Positions 26,371-36,736 of a stretch of DNA of 64,000 nt are shown here, one piece after another. Under the pieces are notes generated by a model that did not search any database, was not told the origin of the DNA, and saw only the letters and a program-made list of their open reading frames with translations. Origin of the DNA: Microbacterium sp. Yaish 1. Its GTDB lineage: Bacteria > Actinomycetota > Actinomycetes > Actinomycetales > Microbacteriaceae. The stretch is taken from contig NZ_NPMR01000001.1 of the NCBI RefSeq assembly GCF_002245215.1, positions 434,001 through 498,000 of the forward strand, written 5' to 3'. The position numbers and the translations under genes were made by a program. The first letter of the stretch is position 1. Each line of letters starts with the position of its first letter.

Positions 26371-27438
26371 GTGAGCCAGCTGTTCAGCCCCCTGACCATC
26401 CGAACCGTCCAGGTGCGCAACCGCCTCTGGGTCGCCCCCATGTGCCAGTATTCGGCGCAGGACGGCATCCCGAACGACTGGCATCACGTCCACCTCGCGC
26501 AGTTCGCCTCGGGCGGCGCCGGACTCGTCATGGCCGAGGCCACCGCGGTCGTGCCCGAGGGGCGCATCACCCCGGAAGACACCGGCATCTGGAACGACGC
26601 GCAGCGCGACGCCTGGCGCCCGATCGTGACGGCGATCCACGACCGCGGCGCGGTGGCCGCGATCCAGCTCGCGCACGCGGGTCGCAAGGCGTCGACGTAC
26701 TCGCCGTTCGCCGCCGAGCGCGGATCGGTGCCCGAAGCGGACGGCGGCTGGCAGACGCTCGCCCCTTCGGCTGTCGCCTTCGACGGCTACGCCCGTCCCG
26801 ACGAGCTCGACCCCGCCGAGATCGACGCCCTCGTGGCCGCGTTCGCCGACGGAGCGCGCCGTTCGCTCGAGGCCGGCTTCGACATACTCGAGATCCACGC
26901 CGCGCACGGATATCTGCTGCACGAGTTCCTCTCGCCGCTGTCGAACCAGCGCACCGACGAGTACGGCGGCTCGCTCGAGAACCGCGCGCGGCTCCTGTTG
27001 CGCATCGTCGAGGCGGTCCGTGCCGCGGCACCCGAGGCTCCGCTGTTCGTGCGCTTCTCGGCGACCGACTGGGCCGAGGGCGGCTGGGATGTCGCCGACA
27101 CCGCGACGGTCTCGGCCTGGGCTCACGAGCGAGGCGCCGACCTCGTCGACGTCTCGAGCGGCGGCCTCGTCGCCCACCAGCGCATCACGACGGGGCCCGG
27201 CTACCAGGTGCCGTTCGCTCGCGAGATCCGCAAGACGACCGGCCTGCCCGTCAGCGCGGTCGGCGAGATCACGACGGGGACCCAGGCCGAGGAGATCCTC
27301 TCCGCCGGAGACGCCGACGCGATCATGGCCGGCCGCGAGTGGCTGCGCGATCCGCACTTCGGGCTCCGCGCGGCCGACGAGTTGGGCGAGGACGCCGCGA
27401 TCTGGCCGCCGCAGTACGTCCGCGCACGGCGCCGCTGA
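26371..27438 (+). CDS. NADH:flavin oxidoreductase, YqjM-type old yellow enzyme
   Basis: A 355-residue FMN enzyme of the old yellow enzyme family that reduces activated C=C bonds. APMCQYSAQDGIPNDWH near 19-35 carries the YqjM-type Cys near the flavin, QLAHAGRKAS near 100 the substrate-binding His, and RTDEYGGSLENR near 195 the FMN region. The start is GTG with GAAGGAG six to eleven bases upstream. It diverges from nnrD, and the two starts are 35 bases apart. The physiological substrate is unknown. Confidence 0.93.
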   Translation: MSQLFSPLTIRTVQVRNRLWVAPMCQYSAQDGIPNDWHHVHLAQFASGGAGLVMAEATAVVPEGRITPEDTGIWNDAQRDAWRPIVTAIHDRGAVAAIQLAHAGRKASTYSPFAAERGSVPEADGGWQTLAPSAVAFDGYARPDELDPAEIDALVAAFADGARRSLEAGFDILEIHAAHGYLLHEFLSPLSNQRTDEYGGSLENRARLLLRIVEAVRAAAPEAPLFVRFSATDWAEGGWDVADTATVSAWAHERGADLVDVSSGGLVAHQRITTGPGYQVPFAREIRKTTGLPVSAVGEITTGTQAEEILSAGDADAIMAGREWLRDPHFGLRAADELGEDAAIWPPQYVRARRR

Positions 27439-27459
27439 GTTCGCGTCATCCTTCCGGGC

Positions 27460-28518
27460 TCAGGCCCAGCGAGGTGCGCGGCGCGTGGCGTCGTGCACCT
27501 CGCCGATGAGCTCCTCGATGATGTCCTCGAGGAACAGCACCGCGGTCGTCCGCCCCTCGGCATCCCGAACCTGCGCGAGGTGGCGGCTCGACCGGCGCAT
27601 CAGGGCCAGTGCGTCCTCGAGGTCGGTCGTCTCGGCGACGGGCACCATGAGGTGGATGCGCTTGGACTTGATCGGCCGCGACGCCGCTCCGTCGGCATCC
27701 TCCGCCTCGCGCAGCACGTCCTTCAGGTGCACGTAGCCGACGGGCTGGTCGGCGTCATCGACGATGACGTAGCGCGAGAAGCCGTGGCGCGCGACGGCAC
27801 GCTCGACGTCCTCGGGGGTCGCTGTCTCGGGCAGCGTGACCAGCTCGCTGAACGGCACGGCGACATCCGCCGCCTTCTTGTCGGTGAACTCCACGACGGC
27901 TGCGACCGTTCCCGACGCATCGTCGAGCACGCCTTCGATACGGGATGTCGCGACGATGGTGGCGACTTCGTCGAGCGTGTAGGTCGAGGTCGCCTCGTCC
28001 TTCGGCTCGACCCGGAACAGGCGCACCGCGTGGTTCGCGATCCAGTTCAAGGCGACGATGATCGGGTAGAAGAGCCGTGAGACCCACCGCAGCGGCGTCG
28101 CGAGCAGCAGCACGGCACGGTCGGGCAGCGAGAACGCCAGGTTCTTCGGAACCATCTCGCCGAACACGACGTGCAGGTACGACACGACGATGAGGGCCAC
28201 GGCGAAGGCGACGACGTCGACGACGGCCTCGCCCCACCCGGTGAGCCCGAGCGGCACGGCCAGCAGGTGATGGATCGCCGGCTCGGAGACATTGAGGATC
28301 ACCAGCGAACAGATCGTGATGCCCAGCTGACACGTCGCGAGCATGAGGGTCGCGTGCTCCATCGCCCACAGCGCCGTCTTCGCCGAGCGCGACCCCTTGT
28401 CGGCGAGCGGCTCGATCTGCGAGCGGCGCGCCGAGATGACGGCGAACTCGCTTGCGACGAAGAACGCGTTGAAGGCCAGCAGCACGACGAGCCAGGCCAG
28501 TCCCGCCCAGTCGTTCAT
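27460..28518 (-). CDS. CNNM/CBS-domain membrane protein (hemolysin-family)
   Basis: A 352-residue protein with an N-terminal CNNM transmembrane domain (about 1-185, starting AFNAFFVASEFAVISARRS) and two CBS domains (about 205-325, including the HLAQVRDAEGRTTAVLFLED segment). It lacks the C-terminal CorC_HlyC domain that its partner has. CNNM proteins are linked to magnesium or other divalent cation export, and the hemolysin label is historical. The ATG overlaps the stop of the upstream paralogue (ATGA), so the two probably act together, perhaps as a heterodimer. Confidence 0.88.
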   Translation of the reverse strand: MNDWAGLAWLVVLLAFNAFFVASEFAVISARRSQIEPLADKGSRSAKTALWAMEHATLMLATCQLGITICSLVILNVSEPAIHHLLAVPLGLTGWGEAVVDVVAFAVALIVVSYLHVVFGEMVPKNLAFSLPDRAVLLLATPLRWVSRLFYPIIVALNWIANHAVRLFRVEPKDEATSTYTLDEVATIVATSRIEGVLDDASGTVAAVVEFTDKKAADVAVPFSELVTLPETATPEDVERAVARHGFSRYVIVDDADQPVGYVHLKDVLREAEDADGAASRPIKSKRIHLMVPVAETTDLEDALALMRRSSRHLAQVRDAEGRTTAVLFLEDIIEELIGEVHDATRRAPRWA

Positions 28519-29882
28519 CGACGATCACCGTCCTCGCGGCGCGGGGCCGGTCGCATCGGCTCGACCGCGGACTCGGTCGGCGCTTCCTCGGGCACCGGGG
28601 TGGGCTCGAAACGCACGCGGTCGACCCGCCTGCCGTCCATCCGCTGCACGGTGAGCGTGCCGTCTTCGATCTCGACGGTGTCGCCGACGACCGGGATCCG
28701 CTCGAGCACGCTCATGACGAAACCGCCGACGGTGTCGTAGACGTCACCCTCGGGAACCCGGATGCCGGTGCGGTCGAGTACTTCGTCGGGACGCAGCTCC
28801 GCGGGGAAGACGATGCCGCCGGCGACTCTGAGCACCCCGGCGCGGTTGCGATCATGCTCGTCGAGCACCTCGCCGACGATCTCCTCCACGAGATCCTCGA
28901 GCGTCACGACACCGGCCGTTCCGCCGTACTCATCCACGACGATCGCCATCTGGTAGCCCCGGGCGCGCAGTTCGCCGAGCACGGCGTCGAGGTGCACGGC
29001 CTCGGGCACCCGCAGCGGCTCCTCCGCGATGGCCGCGGCGGGGACGTCCGCGCGGCGCTCGCGCGGGACGCTGACCGCCTGCTTGACGTGGACGATGCCG
29101 GTGATGTCGTCCATCGAGTCGCCGAACACCGGGAACCGGCTGTGGCCCGTACGCCGCGCGAGCTGGATGACGTCCTCGACGCTGTCGCCCGCCGCAACCG
29201 CATGCAGGCTCGGGCGCGGCGTCATCACGTCGGCGGTCGTCAGCCGGGCGAAGGTGAGCGAACGGTCCAGCAGCGAGGCGGTGTCCTTCTCGAGGACGCC
29301 CGCACTCGCCGACCGGCGCACGAGGCTCGACAGCTCCTCCGCCGAACGGGCACCCGACAACTCCTCCTTGGGCTCGACGCCCATCGAGCGGAGCACGCCG
29401 TTCGCGCTGCCGTTGAGCACCGTGACCGCCGGCCGGAACACGGTCGTGAAAAGGGTCTGGAAGGGGATGACGAGCTTCGCCGTCTGCCGCGGGATCGCCA
29501 GGGCGAAGTTCTTCGGGACGAGCTCGCCGAGGATCATCGAGAAGATCGTCGCGATCGAGACACCGACGACCGCGGCGACGGGGCGCGACACGGTCTCGGG
29601 CCAGCCCCACGCCTCGAAGACCGGTGACAGCAGGTTCGAGATCGCCGGTTCCATCGTGTAACCGGTGAGCAGCGTCGTCAGGGTGATGCCCAGCTGCGCG
29701 CTCGACAGGTGCGTCGAGGTGATCCGCAGCGCCGCGATCGTCATCGACAGGCGCGATTCACCTGCCGCCTGGCGCGCCTCGAGATCAGCTCGATCGAGGT
29801 TGACGAGCGCGAACTCGCTCGCGACGAACAGACCGGTGCCGACGGTCAGCAGGAGCCCCACGCCCAGCATGACGAAATCCAT
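28515..29882 (-). CDS. CNNM/CBS/CorC-domain membrane protein (hemolysin-family)
   Basis: A 455-residue protein: CNNM membrane domain (about 1-190, [21 protein letters not shown] near the start), two CBS domains (about 205-335, [23 protein letters not shown] in the second) and a C-terminal CorC_HlyC domain (about 350-430, [13 protein letters not shown]). These are putative divalent-cation transporters with nucleotide-sensing CBS regions. It is the first gene of a two-gene unit. A possible -10 TAAGAT (29958-29963) would give a 69-base leader. A 292-base gap upstream holds nothing else recognisable. Confidence 0.9.
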   Translation of the reverse strand: MDFVMLGVGLLLTVGTGLFVASEFALVNLDRADLEARQAAGESRLSMTIAALRITSTHLSSAQLGITLTTLLTGYTMEPAISNLLSPVFEAWGWPETVSRPVAAVVGVSIATIFSMILGELVPKNFALAIPRQTAKLVIPFQTLFTTVFRPAVTVLNGSANGVLRSMGVEPKEELSGARSAEELSSLVRRSASAGVLEKDTASLLDRSLTFARLTTADVMTPRPSLHAVAAGDSVEDVIQLARRTGHSRFPVFGDSMDDITGIVHVKQAVSVPRERRADVPAAAIAEEPLRVPEAVHLDAVLGELRARGYQMAIVVDEYGGTAGVVTLEDLVEEIVGEVLDEHDRNRAGVLRVAGGIVFPAELRPDEVLDRTGIRVPEGDVYDTVGGFVMSVLERIPVVGDTVEIEDGTLTVQRMDGRRVDRVRFEPTPVPEEAPTESAVEPMRPAPRREDGDRR

Positions 29883-30174
29883 CAGGCGTCACCCCCGATC
29901 GGTCGGGGTCGGCGGGGCGAGGGTCGGCAACTGGGAGGGTCGTCCATCGTGCGCCCGATCTTACGCCTGTCGGTTGTGCCCCGGGGCGGCATCCGCTTCG
30001 CTCTCCCTCAGCTCGCGTGGGTCGCACTTCCGAGCATCGGGCGTGGTTTGAGCCGCGCATGATCCCGCGAAGTGCGCGAGACATCGGCTCCTCCCCCGGA
30101 CCTGAAGGGATGCCGGAGTGCACAGACACGGATGCGGGCGCGCGGCGCCTCCGAGCCCGGGGCAGGCTCCCCGC

Positions 30175-31128
30175 ATGAGCTGGATGATTCGACCACCGTT
30201 GGATGTCGTCGTCCGGCGACGCGAGGCTGATGAGGCCACGGCTCGGCTGCTCGATCGGGCACGCCGAACCGGCGCCGCGACTCCCATCGCACGTGGGGCG
30301 TACGCCGCGTCCGAGGCCTGGGCAAGGCTGAACCCGCGGGATGCCCACGCGCAACGTGTGTGGGAGGCTGCGGCTCGCCTGCGACCCGGCGCGGTCTTCT
30401 CGCATTACGCGGCCGCTGCTGTGCTCGGCATCGATCTGATCGGCTCGTGGCCGCGGTCGATCGACGTGACCACGGGTACCTCTGCGGGCTCGTCCGGCGT
30501 CATCCGCCGCCACCATCGCGCCCTGGAGGCCGACGAGGTGATGCCGTGGGGCGATCATTTCCTCACGACACCCGCGCGCACGGTCGTCGATCTCGCCTCG
30601 ATCCTGCCCTTCGTCGGCGGTGTGGTCGCCGCTGACCAGGCCCTTTGGCAGCGGCGGCCGAGCGGTGCGCTGTGCTCCCGACACGAGCTCGAGGCCGCAG
30701 CATCCCGATACGGAGGTCGCACCCACGCTCGGGTCGCGGCCGTGGCTGCGTTCGCCACCGACCTCTCCGACAGCGTTCGCGAATCGGAGAGCCGCGTTCT
30801 CATCGAGCGGCTGGGCTTTCCCGTACCGACCCTGCAGCAACGTTTCGTCCTGCCCGACGGACGCCATGCGTTCGCCGACTTCTGGTGGCCCGACCACGAC
30901 CACATCGGCGAGTTCGACGGCACCGGAAAGTACCTCGATCCGCGGATACGGCGGGGCCGCACGCCCGAGCAGGCGCTGATCGCCGAGAAGGATCGGGGCG
31001 ACGCACTCCGACGCCAGGTGCGAGCGCTCTCACGATGGCGGACCCCGCACCTCCGGAGCCCGCGGCTGCTCTACGACATCCTGCGCGCCGACGGCCTTCC
31101 CGCGACCCGCCCTCGCCCCGGGCGCTGA
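30175..31128 (+). CDS. AbiEi-like N-terminus with endonuclease-like C-terminus
   Basis: A 317-residue protein. The N-terminal 100 residues follow the plan of AbiEi-type antitoxin/transcription-factor domains: a short helix, an RGAYA strand-turn, then SHYAAAAVLGI and a strand ending SIDVTT. The C-terminal half (about 205-315) has ESESRVLIERLGFP, FADFWWPDHDHIGEFDG and a following Lys, the spacing of Vsr/DUF559-like PD-(D/E)xK nucleases. No cognate AbiEii toxin gene lies next to it. It stands alone between divergent or convergent housekeeping genes. A defence role is possible but not shown. Moderate G+C bias like its neighbours argues against recent transfer. Confidence 0.7.
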   Translation: MSWMIRPPLDVVVRRREADEATARLLDRARRTGAATPIARGAYAASEAWARLNPRDAHAQRVWEAAARLRPGAVFSHYAAAAVLGIDLIGSWPRSIDVTTGTSAGSSGVIRRHHRALEADEVMPWGDHFLTTPARTVVDLASILPFVGGVVAADQALWQRRPSGALCSRHELEAAASRYGGRTHARVAAVAAFATDLSDSVRESESRVLIERLGFPVPTLQQRFVLPDGRHAFADFWWPDHDHIGEFDGTGKYLDPRIRRGRTPEQALIAEKDRGDALRRQVRALSRWRTPHLRSPRLLYDILRADGLPATRPRPGR

Positions 31129-31251
31129 CCCGCGCCGCAGCCCACCCCGCCTCACCCATCGGGCGCACTTTCTGTCTTCGCCCGCAGGAGAAACTGCGAG
31201 TTATCCGGCGAACTGCGCCTTAAGCACAGCAGTCGCCGGCGGCGGCGAGCC

Positions 31252-32709
31252 CTACCAGCTGACGGGGAGCGCCTTGCCCTCTTCGTAGCCGGCGGCCGAC
31301 TGAAGACCGACCGTCGCGCGCTCGTGGAACTCCGCGACCGTCGCGGCTCCCGCGTAGGTGAACGACGAGCGCACGCCCGAGGTGATCATGTCGAGCAGAT
31401 CCTCGACGCCCGGGCGCAGCGGGTCGAGGTAGATGCGCGACGACGAGATGCCCTCGGCGAACAGCTCCTTGCGGGCTCGCTCGTAGGCGTCGAGGCGTCC
31501 GAACCGGCCGACGACGGCTTTCGTGGAGGCCATGCCCCACGATTCCTTGAACGCGCGCCCCTCCTCGTCGAGCTGCACCTCGCCGGGCGACTCGATCGTG
31601 CCGGCGAACCACGAGCCGATCATGACGGATGCTGCTCCCGCGGCGAGCGCCAGCGCCACGTCTCGGGGATAGCGGACTCCCCCGTCGGCCCAGACGTGGG
31701 CCCCGCGCTCCGCCGCAGCCTGCGCGGTCTCGAGGACGGCGGAGAACTGCGGCCGCCCGACAGCCGTCATCATGCGCGTCGTGCACATCGCCCCGGGCCC
31801 GACGCCGACCTTGAGGATCGTGGCTCCCGCCTCGACGAGGTCGGCGACGCCGTCGGCCGTGACGATGTTGCCCGCGACGATCGGCAGGCCGAGGTCGAGC
31901 GCCGCGACCTCGCGCAGTGCGCGCAGCATCCCCTCCTGGTGCCCGTGGGCAGTGTCGACCACGAGCACGTCCACGCCCGCGGCGGCGAGCGCCTCTGCCT
32001 TGGCCGCCGCGTTGCCGTTGATCCCGATCGCCGCCGCGACGATGAGACGCCCGTCGCCGTCGACGGCGGGGCGGTAGATCGCGGTGCGCAGTGCGCTGCG
32101 GCGCGACAGCGTGCCCACGAGTGCTCCCTGGTGGAGCATCGCGACGACGGGGACGTCGGCCGCGTCGATGAGGTCGAAGGCGGCGCGAGGATCGGAGACG
32201 TCGTCGGCATCGATCGCGGTGGCGCGCCCGCGAACGAGGTCGCCCAGGCGGGCGTCCGGCAGCGCGGTGGCGAGGCGGGCGGCGGGGACGATCCCGGTGA
32301 TGTCGTCGATGCGCAGCGTCGGAGCCGACGGGTCCGCGACGACGATCCCGTGCCCGTCCAGCGCGGGAAGGATGCGGGATGCCTCGGCGACCGTGGCATC
32401 CGGTGAGAGCACGATCGGAGTGTCCCAGGCGACCGGCTGGTCCTTGACCCAGCGGATGGCGGCGTCGAGGTCCTGCAGCGGCATGTCCTGCGGCAGGACG
32501 CCGAGTCCGCCCCGGCGCGCGAGCGTGGCGGCCAGGCGGGGACCGGTGACGGAGTTCATGTTCGCCGACACGATCGGCAGCGTGGCGGTGGTGCCGTCGC
32601 CGGGAGCGAGGTCGACGTCGAGCCGACTCGTGATCGCCGATCGGCGGGGCACGAGGAAGACGTCGGAGTACGTCAGGTCGACCGTGGGCTCAGCACCGGA
32701 GAAACGCAT
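31252..32709 (-). CDS. guaB1: GuaB1-type IMP dehydrogenase-related GMP reductase
   Basis: A 485-residue TIM-barrel enzyme of the IMPDH/GMPR family. It begins TYSDVFLVPRRS, has two CBS domains inserted at about 95-205, NGNAAAKAEALAAAGVDVLVVDTAHGH near 230-255, and the catalytic Cys loop GVGPGAMCTTRM near 310. Actinobacterial GuaB1 proteins are reported to be GMP reductases controlled through the CBS domains, returning GMP to IMP. The ATG at 32709 is used; a TAGCGT lies seven bases upstream. Reading further upstream gives a basic extension with no homology. It diverges from kgd. Confidence 0.9.
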   Translation of the reverse strand: MRFSGAEPTVDLTYSDVFLVPRRSAITSRLDVDLAPGDGTTATLPIVSANMNSVTGPRLAATLARRGGLGVLPQDMPLQDLDAAIRWVKDQPVAWDTPIVLSPDATVAEASRILPALDGHGIVVADPSAPTLRIDDITGIVPAARLATALPDARLGDLVRGRATAIDADDVSDPRAAFDLIDAADVPVVAMLHQGALVGTLSRRSALRTAIYRPAVDGDGRLIVAAAIGINGNAAAKAEALAAAGVDVLVVDTAHGHQEGMLRALREVAALDLGLPIVAGNIVTADGVADLVEAGATILKVGVGPGAMCTTRMMTAVGRPQFSAVLETAQAAAERGAHVWADGGVRYPRDVALALAAGAASVMIGSWFAGTIESPGEVQLDEEGRAFKESWGMASTKAVVGRFGRLDAYERARKELFAEGISSSRIYLDPLRPGVEDLLDMITSGVRSSFTYAGAATVAEFHERATVGLQSAAGYEEGKALPVSW

Positions 32710-32919
32710 GCTCCATACGCTACGCCGCCGACCCGACAGACAGCCGGGCGTGGGCCGGGGCGGCCGAGGCCGATCGTCCCGGGGCTCGATCACGATGCGA
32801 TACCACGGGCGCCGTCGCGGCATCCGGTCCGTTGATCTGGGCTACCCTAGGAGACTGTGCGCGGCGGCGGACCACCGCCGTGAGAACTGATCTTCACCGA
32901 TGAAAGCAGGCGATCTGCC

Positions 32920-35900
32920 GTGTCCAGCCAGGCGACCGGAATCGGAACCTCGAACGACGGAGAGTTCGGGGCGAACGAATGGCTCGTCGCGGAACTGTAC
33001 GAACAGTTCCGCGAAGACAAGAACTCGGTGGACAAGGAGTGGTGGCCGACGCTCGAGGCCTACGCGGCTCACGTGAACGGCGGCGCCTCCCGACCCGCCG
33101 GGTCCGCACCGGCGCAGCCCACCGGTGCCGCTCCCGCACAATCCGCCCCCGCGCAGCCCGCCGCGGCCTCGCACCCCGTGACGGCGCCCGTGCCGACGGT
33201 GGGATCGCAGCCGGTCGCCCGCACGACGGCCCGTCCTGCCGCCGCCCAGCCGGTGCCCGCGCAGGCTCCCACGACTCCCGCCGCCGAGGTCGAGCAGCGC
33301 GAGGATGTCGTCACCCCGCTGCGCGGCATGCCGAAGACGCTCGCGGCCAACATGGACGACTCGCTCACGGTCCCCACCGCGACGAGTGTGCGCACGATCC
33401 CCGCGAAGCTGATGATCGACAACCGCATCGTCATCAACAACCACATGGCGCGCACCCGCGGCGGGAAGATCAGCTTCACCCACCTCATCGGCTGGGCGCT
33501 GATCCAGGCGCTCAAGGCTTTCCCGAGCCAGAACGTCTCCTACGCCGAGGTCGACGGCAAGCCGTCCGTCATCGCGCACGCGCACGTCGGTCTCGGCATC
33601 GCGATCGACCTCCCCAAGCCCGACGGCACCCGCGCGCTCATGGTGCCGAGCATCAAGCGCGCCGAGTCGCTCAGCTTCGGCGAGTACCTGGCCGCCTACG
33701 AAGACCTCGTCAGCCGTGCTCGCAAGAACAAGCTGACCGCGGCCGACTTCCAGGGCACCACGATCTCGCTGACCAACCCCGGCGGCATCGGGACGGTGCA
33801 CTCGGTTCCGCGGCTCATGCGCGGCCAGGGCAGCATCATCGGCGCGGGCGCCCTCGACTACCCCGCCGAGTTCCAGGGCTCGAGCGAGAAGACGCTCGTC
33901 AACCTCGGCATCGGCAAGACGATCACGCTGACCAGCACGTACGACCACCGCGTCATCCAGGGTGCCGGCTCGGGTGAGTTCCTCAAGACCGTCCACGAGC
34001 TGCTGATCGGCAAGAACGGCTTCTACGACGAGATCTTCGCCGCGCTGCGCATCCCCTACGCGCCCATCCAGTGGTCGACCGACATCAACGTCGACCTCGC
34101 CGAGCGCGTCGACAAGACCGCTCGCGTGCAGGAGCTCATCAACTCCTACCGCGTGCGGGGCCACCTCATGGCCGACATCGACCCGCTCGAGTACCGCCAG
34201 CGCACGCACCCCGACCTCGAGATCGAGCAGCATGGGCTGACCTTCTGGGACCTCGACCGCGAGTTCGTCACCGGCGGGTTCGGCAGCAAGCGCGTCATGA
34301 AGCTCCGTGAGATCCTGGGCGTCCTGCGCGACTCGTACTGCCGCACGATCGGCATCGAATACATGCACATCCAGGACCCCGAGCAGCGCAAGTGGTTCCA
34401 GGACAACGTCGAGGTCAAGTACCAGAAGCCCGGTCACGACGAGCAGCTGCGCATCCTCGGCAAGCTCAACCAGGCCGAAGCGTTCGAGACGTTCCTGCAG
34501 ACCAAGTACGTCGGTCAGAAGCGCTTCAGCCTCGAAGGCGGCGAGTCGCTCATCCCGCTGCTCGACGAGATCCTCCAGGGCGCGGCGCGCACCGGGCTCG
34601 AAGGAGCCGCGATCGGCATGGCCCACCGCGGCCGCCTCAACGTCCTGACGAACATCGCCGGCAAGACGTACGGACAGGTCTTCCGCGAGTTCGAGGGCTC
34701 CGTCGCGATCGGGTCGAAGAGCGGCTCGGGCGACGTCAAGTACCACCTCGGCACCGAGGGCACCTTCGTCGGCGACGAGGGCGACGAGCTGCCGGTGTAT
34801 CTCGCCGCGAACCCGTCGCACCTCGAGACCGTCGACGGCGTCCTCGAGGGCATCGTCCGCGCCAAGCAGGACCGCGGGCCGATCGGGTCGTTCTCGTGGC
34901 TCCCGATCCTCGTGCACGGCGACGCGGCGTTCGCCGGCCAGGGCGTCGTCGTCGAGACCCTGCAGATGTCGCAGCTGCGGGGCTACCGCACCGGCGGCAC
35001 CGTCCACGTCGTGGTCAACAACCAGGTCGGCTTCACGACGCTCCCTCTCGACGCCCGCAGCTCGGTGTACGCGACCGACGTGGCGAAGACCATCCAGGCG
35101 CCGATCTTCCATGTCAACGGCGACGACCCCGAGGCCGTCGTCCACGTCGCCCAGCTGGCGTTCCGCTACCGCCAGGAGTTCAAGCGCGACGTCGTGATCG
35201 ACCTCGTCTGCTACCGCCGCCGCGGTCACAACGAGGGCGACGACCCCTCGATGACCCAGCCCCTCATGACGAACCTCATCGAGGCGAAGCGATCCGTCCG
35301 CCGGCTCTACACCGAGTCGCTCGTCGGACGCGGCGACATCACCGAGGAGGAGTACGAGCAGGCCAAGCGCGACTTCCAGGATCGCCTCGAGGTCGCCTTC
35401 GCCGAGACGCACGCCGCCGAGACCGGCGCCTCCGGCCCGGTGGGACTGTCGGGCCCGATCGACCAGGCCGTCGGCGCCCCCGAGACGACGGGTGTCGGCG
35501 AAGACGTCATCCGGCAGATCGGCGACGCGTTCGTCAACGCCCCCGAGAACTTCACCGTTCACGGCAAGCTCAAGCAGCTGCTCGACAAGCGCCACGACAT
35601 GAGCCGCAACGGCAACATCGACTGGGCGATGGGTGAGCTCTTCGCGTTCGGATCGCTGCTGATGGAGGGCACCAACGTCCGCCTCGCCGGACAGGATGCG
35701 CGTCGCGGCACATTCGTGCAGCGCCACGCTGTCCTGCACGACCGTGCGAACGGCCAGGAGTGGCTCCCGCTCGCGAACCTGTCCGAGAACCAAGGCCGCT
35801 TCTACGTCTACGACTCGCTCCTGAGCGAGTACGCGGCTATGGCGTTCGAGTACGGCTACTCGGTCGAGCGCGCGGATTCGCTCGTGCTGTGGGAGGCGCA

Positions 35901-36639
35901 GTTCGGCGACTTCGCCAACGGCGCGCAGTCGGTCATCGACGAGTTCATCTCCTCGGCCGAGCAGAAGTGGGCACAGCAGTCGGGCGTCGTCCTGCTGCTC
36001 CCCCACGGCTACGAGGGCCAGGGACCGGACCACTCGTCCGCTCGCATCGAGCGCTACCTGCAGATGTGCGCGCAGGACAACATGACGGTCGCTCGCCCCT
36101 CGACGCCGGCGTCGTACTTCCACCTCCTGCGCCGGCAGGCGTACGCACGTCCGCGCCGGCCGCTCGTCGTCTTCACCCCGAAGGCGATGCTGCGCCTGCG
36201 CGGCGCCACGAGCCCCGTCGAGGACTTCCAGAAGGGCAAGTTCGAGCCCGTGATCGACGACACCGCGATCTCCGACAAGAGCGCGGTGAAGCGTGTGCTG
36301 CTGCACTCGGGCAAGATCCACTGGGACCTGAAGTCCGAGCTCGACAAGAAGCCGAACCCCGCCATCGCCCTGGTGCGTCTCGAGCAGTTCTACCCCGCGC
36401 CGATCGACGAGCTGAAGGCGGTCCTCGCGGGCTACCCGAACGCCGAGGTCGTGTGGGTTCAGGACGAGCCCGAGAACCAGGGAGCGTGGCCCTTCATCGC
36501 ACTCGAGGCCGCCGCGAAGCTCGACGGCCGCGCGGTGCGCGGCATCACCCGGCCCGCAGCGGCATCGACGGCGACCGGTTCGCCCAAGGTGCACGCGGTC
36601 GAGCAGGCCAAGCTCATCGAGCAGGCGCTCACCCTCTGA
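32920..36639 (+). CDS. kgd: Multifunctional 2-oxoglutarate decarboxylase/dehydrogenase (E2-E1 fusion)
   Basis: A 1239-residue TCA-cycle enzyme found in actinobacteria. An N-terminal helix (about 10-45, NEWLVAELYEQFREDKNSVD) leads to a Pro/Ala linker, then an E2-like succinyltransferase core (about 115-345, DHRVIQGAG near 342) without a lipoyl domain, and the E1 thiamine-diphosphate domains (about 360-1239; GMAHRGRLNVL near 565, GDAAFAGQG near 667, NNQVGFTT near 703). It makes succinyl-CoA or succinate semialdehyde and works with E2p/E3 of the pyruvate complex and a GarA/OdhI-type inhibitor. The start is GTG. A perfect terminator follows. Confidence 0.96.
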   Translation: MSSQATGIGTSNDGEFGANEWLVAELYEQFREDKNSVDKEWWPTLEAYAAHVNGGASRPAGSAPAQPTGAAPAQSAPAQPAAASHPVTAPVPTVGSQPVARTTARPAAAQPVPAQAPTTPAAEVEQREDVVTPLRGMPKTLAANMDDSLTVPTATSVRTIPAKLMIDNRIVINNHMARTRGGKISFTHLIGWALIQALKAFPSQNVSYAEVDGKPSVIAHAHVGLGIAIDLPKPDGTRALMVPSIKRAESLSFGEYLAAYEDLVSRARKNKLTAADFQGTTISLTNPGGIGTVHSVPRLMRGQGSIIGAGALDYPAEFQGSSEKTLVNLGIGKTITLTSTYDHRVIQGAGSGEFLKTVHELLIGKNGFYDEIFAALRIPYAPIQWSTDINVDLAERVDKTARVQELINSYRVRGHLMADIDPLEYRQRTHPDLEIEQHGLTFWDLDREFVTGGFGSKRVMKLREILGVLRDSYCRTIGIEYMHIQDPEQRKWFQDNVEVKYQKPGHDEQLRILGKLNQAEAFETFLQTKYVGQKRFSLEGGESLIPLLDEILQGAARTGLEGAAIGMAHRGRLNVLTNIAGKTYGQVFREFEGSVAIGSKSGSGDVKYHLGTEGTFVGDEGDELPVYLAANPSHLETVDGVLEGIVRAKQDRGPIGSFSWLPILVHGDAAFAGQGVVVETLQMSQLRGYRTGGTVHVVVNNQVGFTTLPLDARSSVYATDVAKTIQAPIFHVNGDDPEAVVHVAQLAFRYRQEFKRDVVIDLVCYRRRGHNEGDDPSMTQPLMTNLIEAKRSVRRLYTESLVGRGDITEEEYEQAKRDFQDRLEVAFAETHAAETGASGPVGLSGPIDQAVGAPETTGVGEDVIRQIGDAFVNAPENFTVHGKLKQLLDKRHDMSRNGNIDWAMGELFAFGSLLMEGTNVRLAGQDARRGTFVQRHAVLHDRANGQEWLPLANLSENQGRFYVYDSLLSEYAAMAFEYGYSVERADSLVLWEAQFGDFANGAQSVIDEFISSAEQKWAQQSGVVLLLPHGYEGQGPDHSSARIERYLQMCAQDNMTVARPSTPASYFHLLRRQAYARPRRPLVVFTPKAMLRLRGATSPVEDFQKGKFEPVIDDTAISDKSAVKRVLLHSGKIHWDLKSELDKKPNPAIALVRLEQFYPAPIDELKAVLAGYPNAEVVWVQDEPENQGAWPFIALEAAAKLDGRAVRGITRPAAASTATGSPKVHAVEQAKLIEQALTL

Positions 36640-36651
36640 CTCAGGGGTTGA

Positions 36652-36688
36652 CGAAAGGGGCGGACGTGCGAAACGTCCGCCCCTTTCG
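36652..36688. terminator. Perfect 15-bp hairpin terminator after kgd
   Basis: CGAAAGGGGCGGACG pairs without mismatch with CGTCCGCCCCTTTCG around a seven-base loop. It lies 13 bases after the kgd stop and 49 bases before the convergent end of rsrA, and ends CCCTTTCGCG. It can act for both genes. Confidence 0.9.
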
Positions 36689-36736
36689 CGTTGCCCGTGG
36701 CGGCGTCATCCGCCGATCGGGCCGCGTCAGCGCCGC

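Noticed and set aside
32842..36594. 1250-codon open frame opposite kgd
   Set aside because: Shadow of the kgd reading frame: no family motifs, composition dominated by Leu/Arg/Val/Asp from reversed codons.
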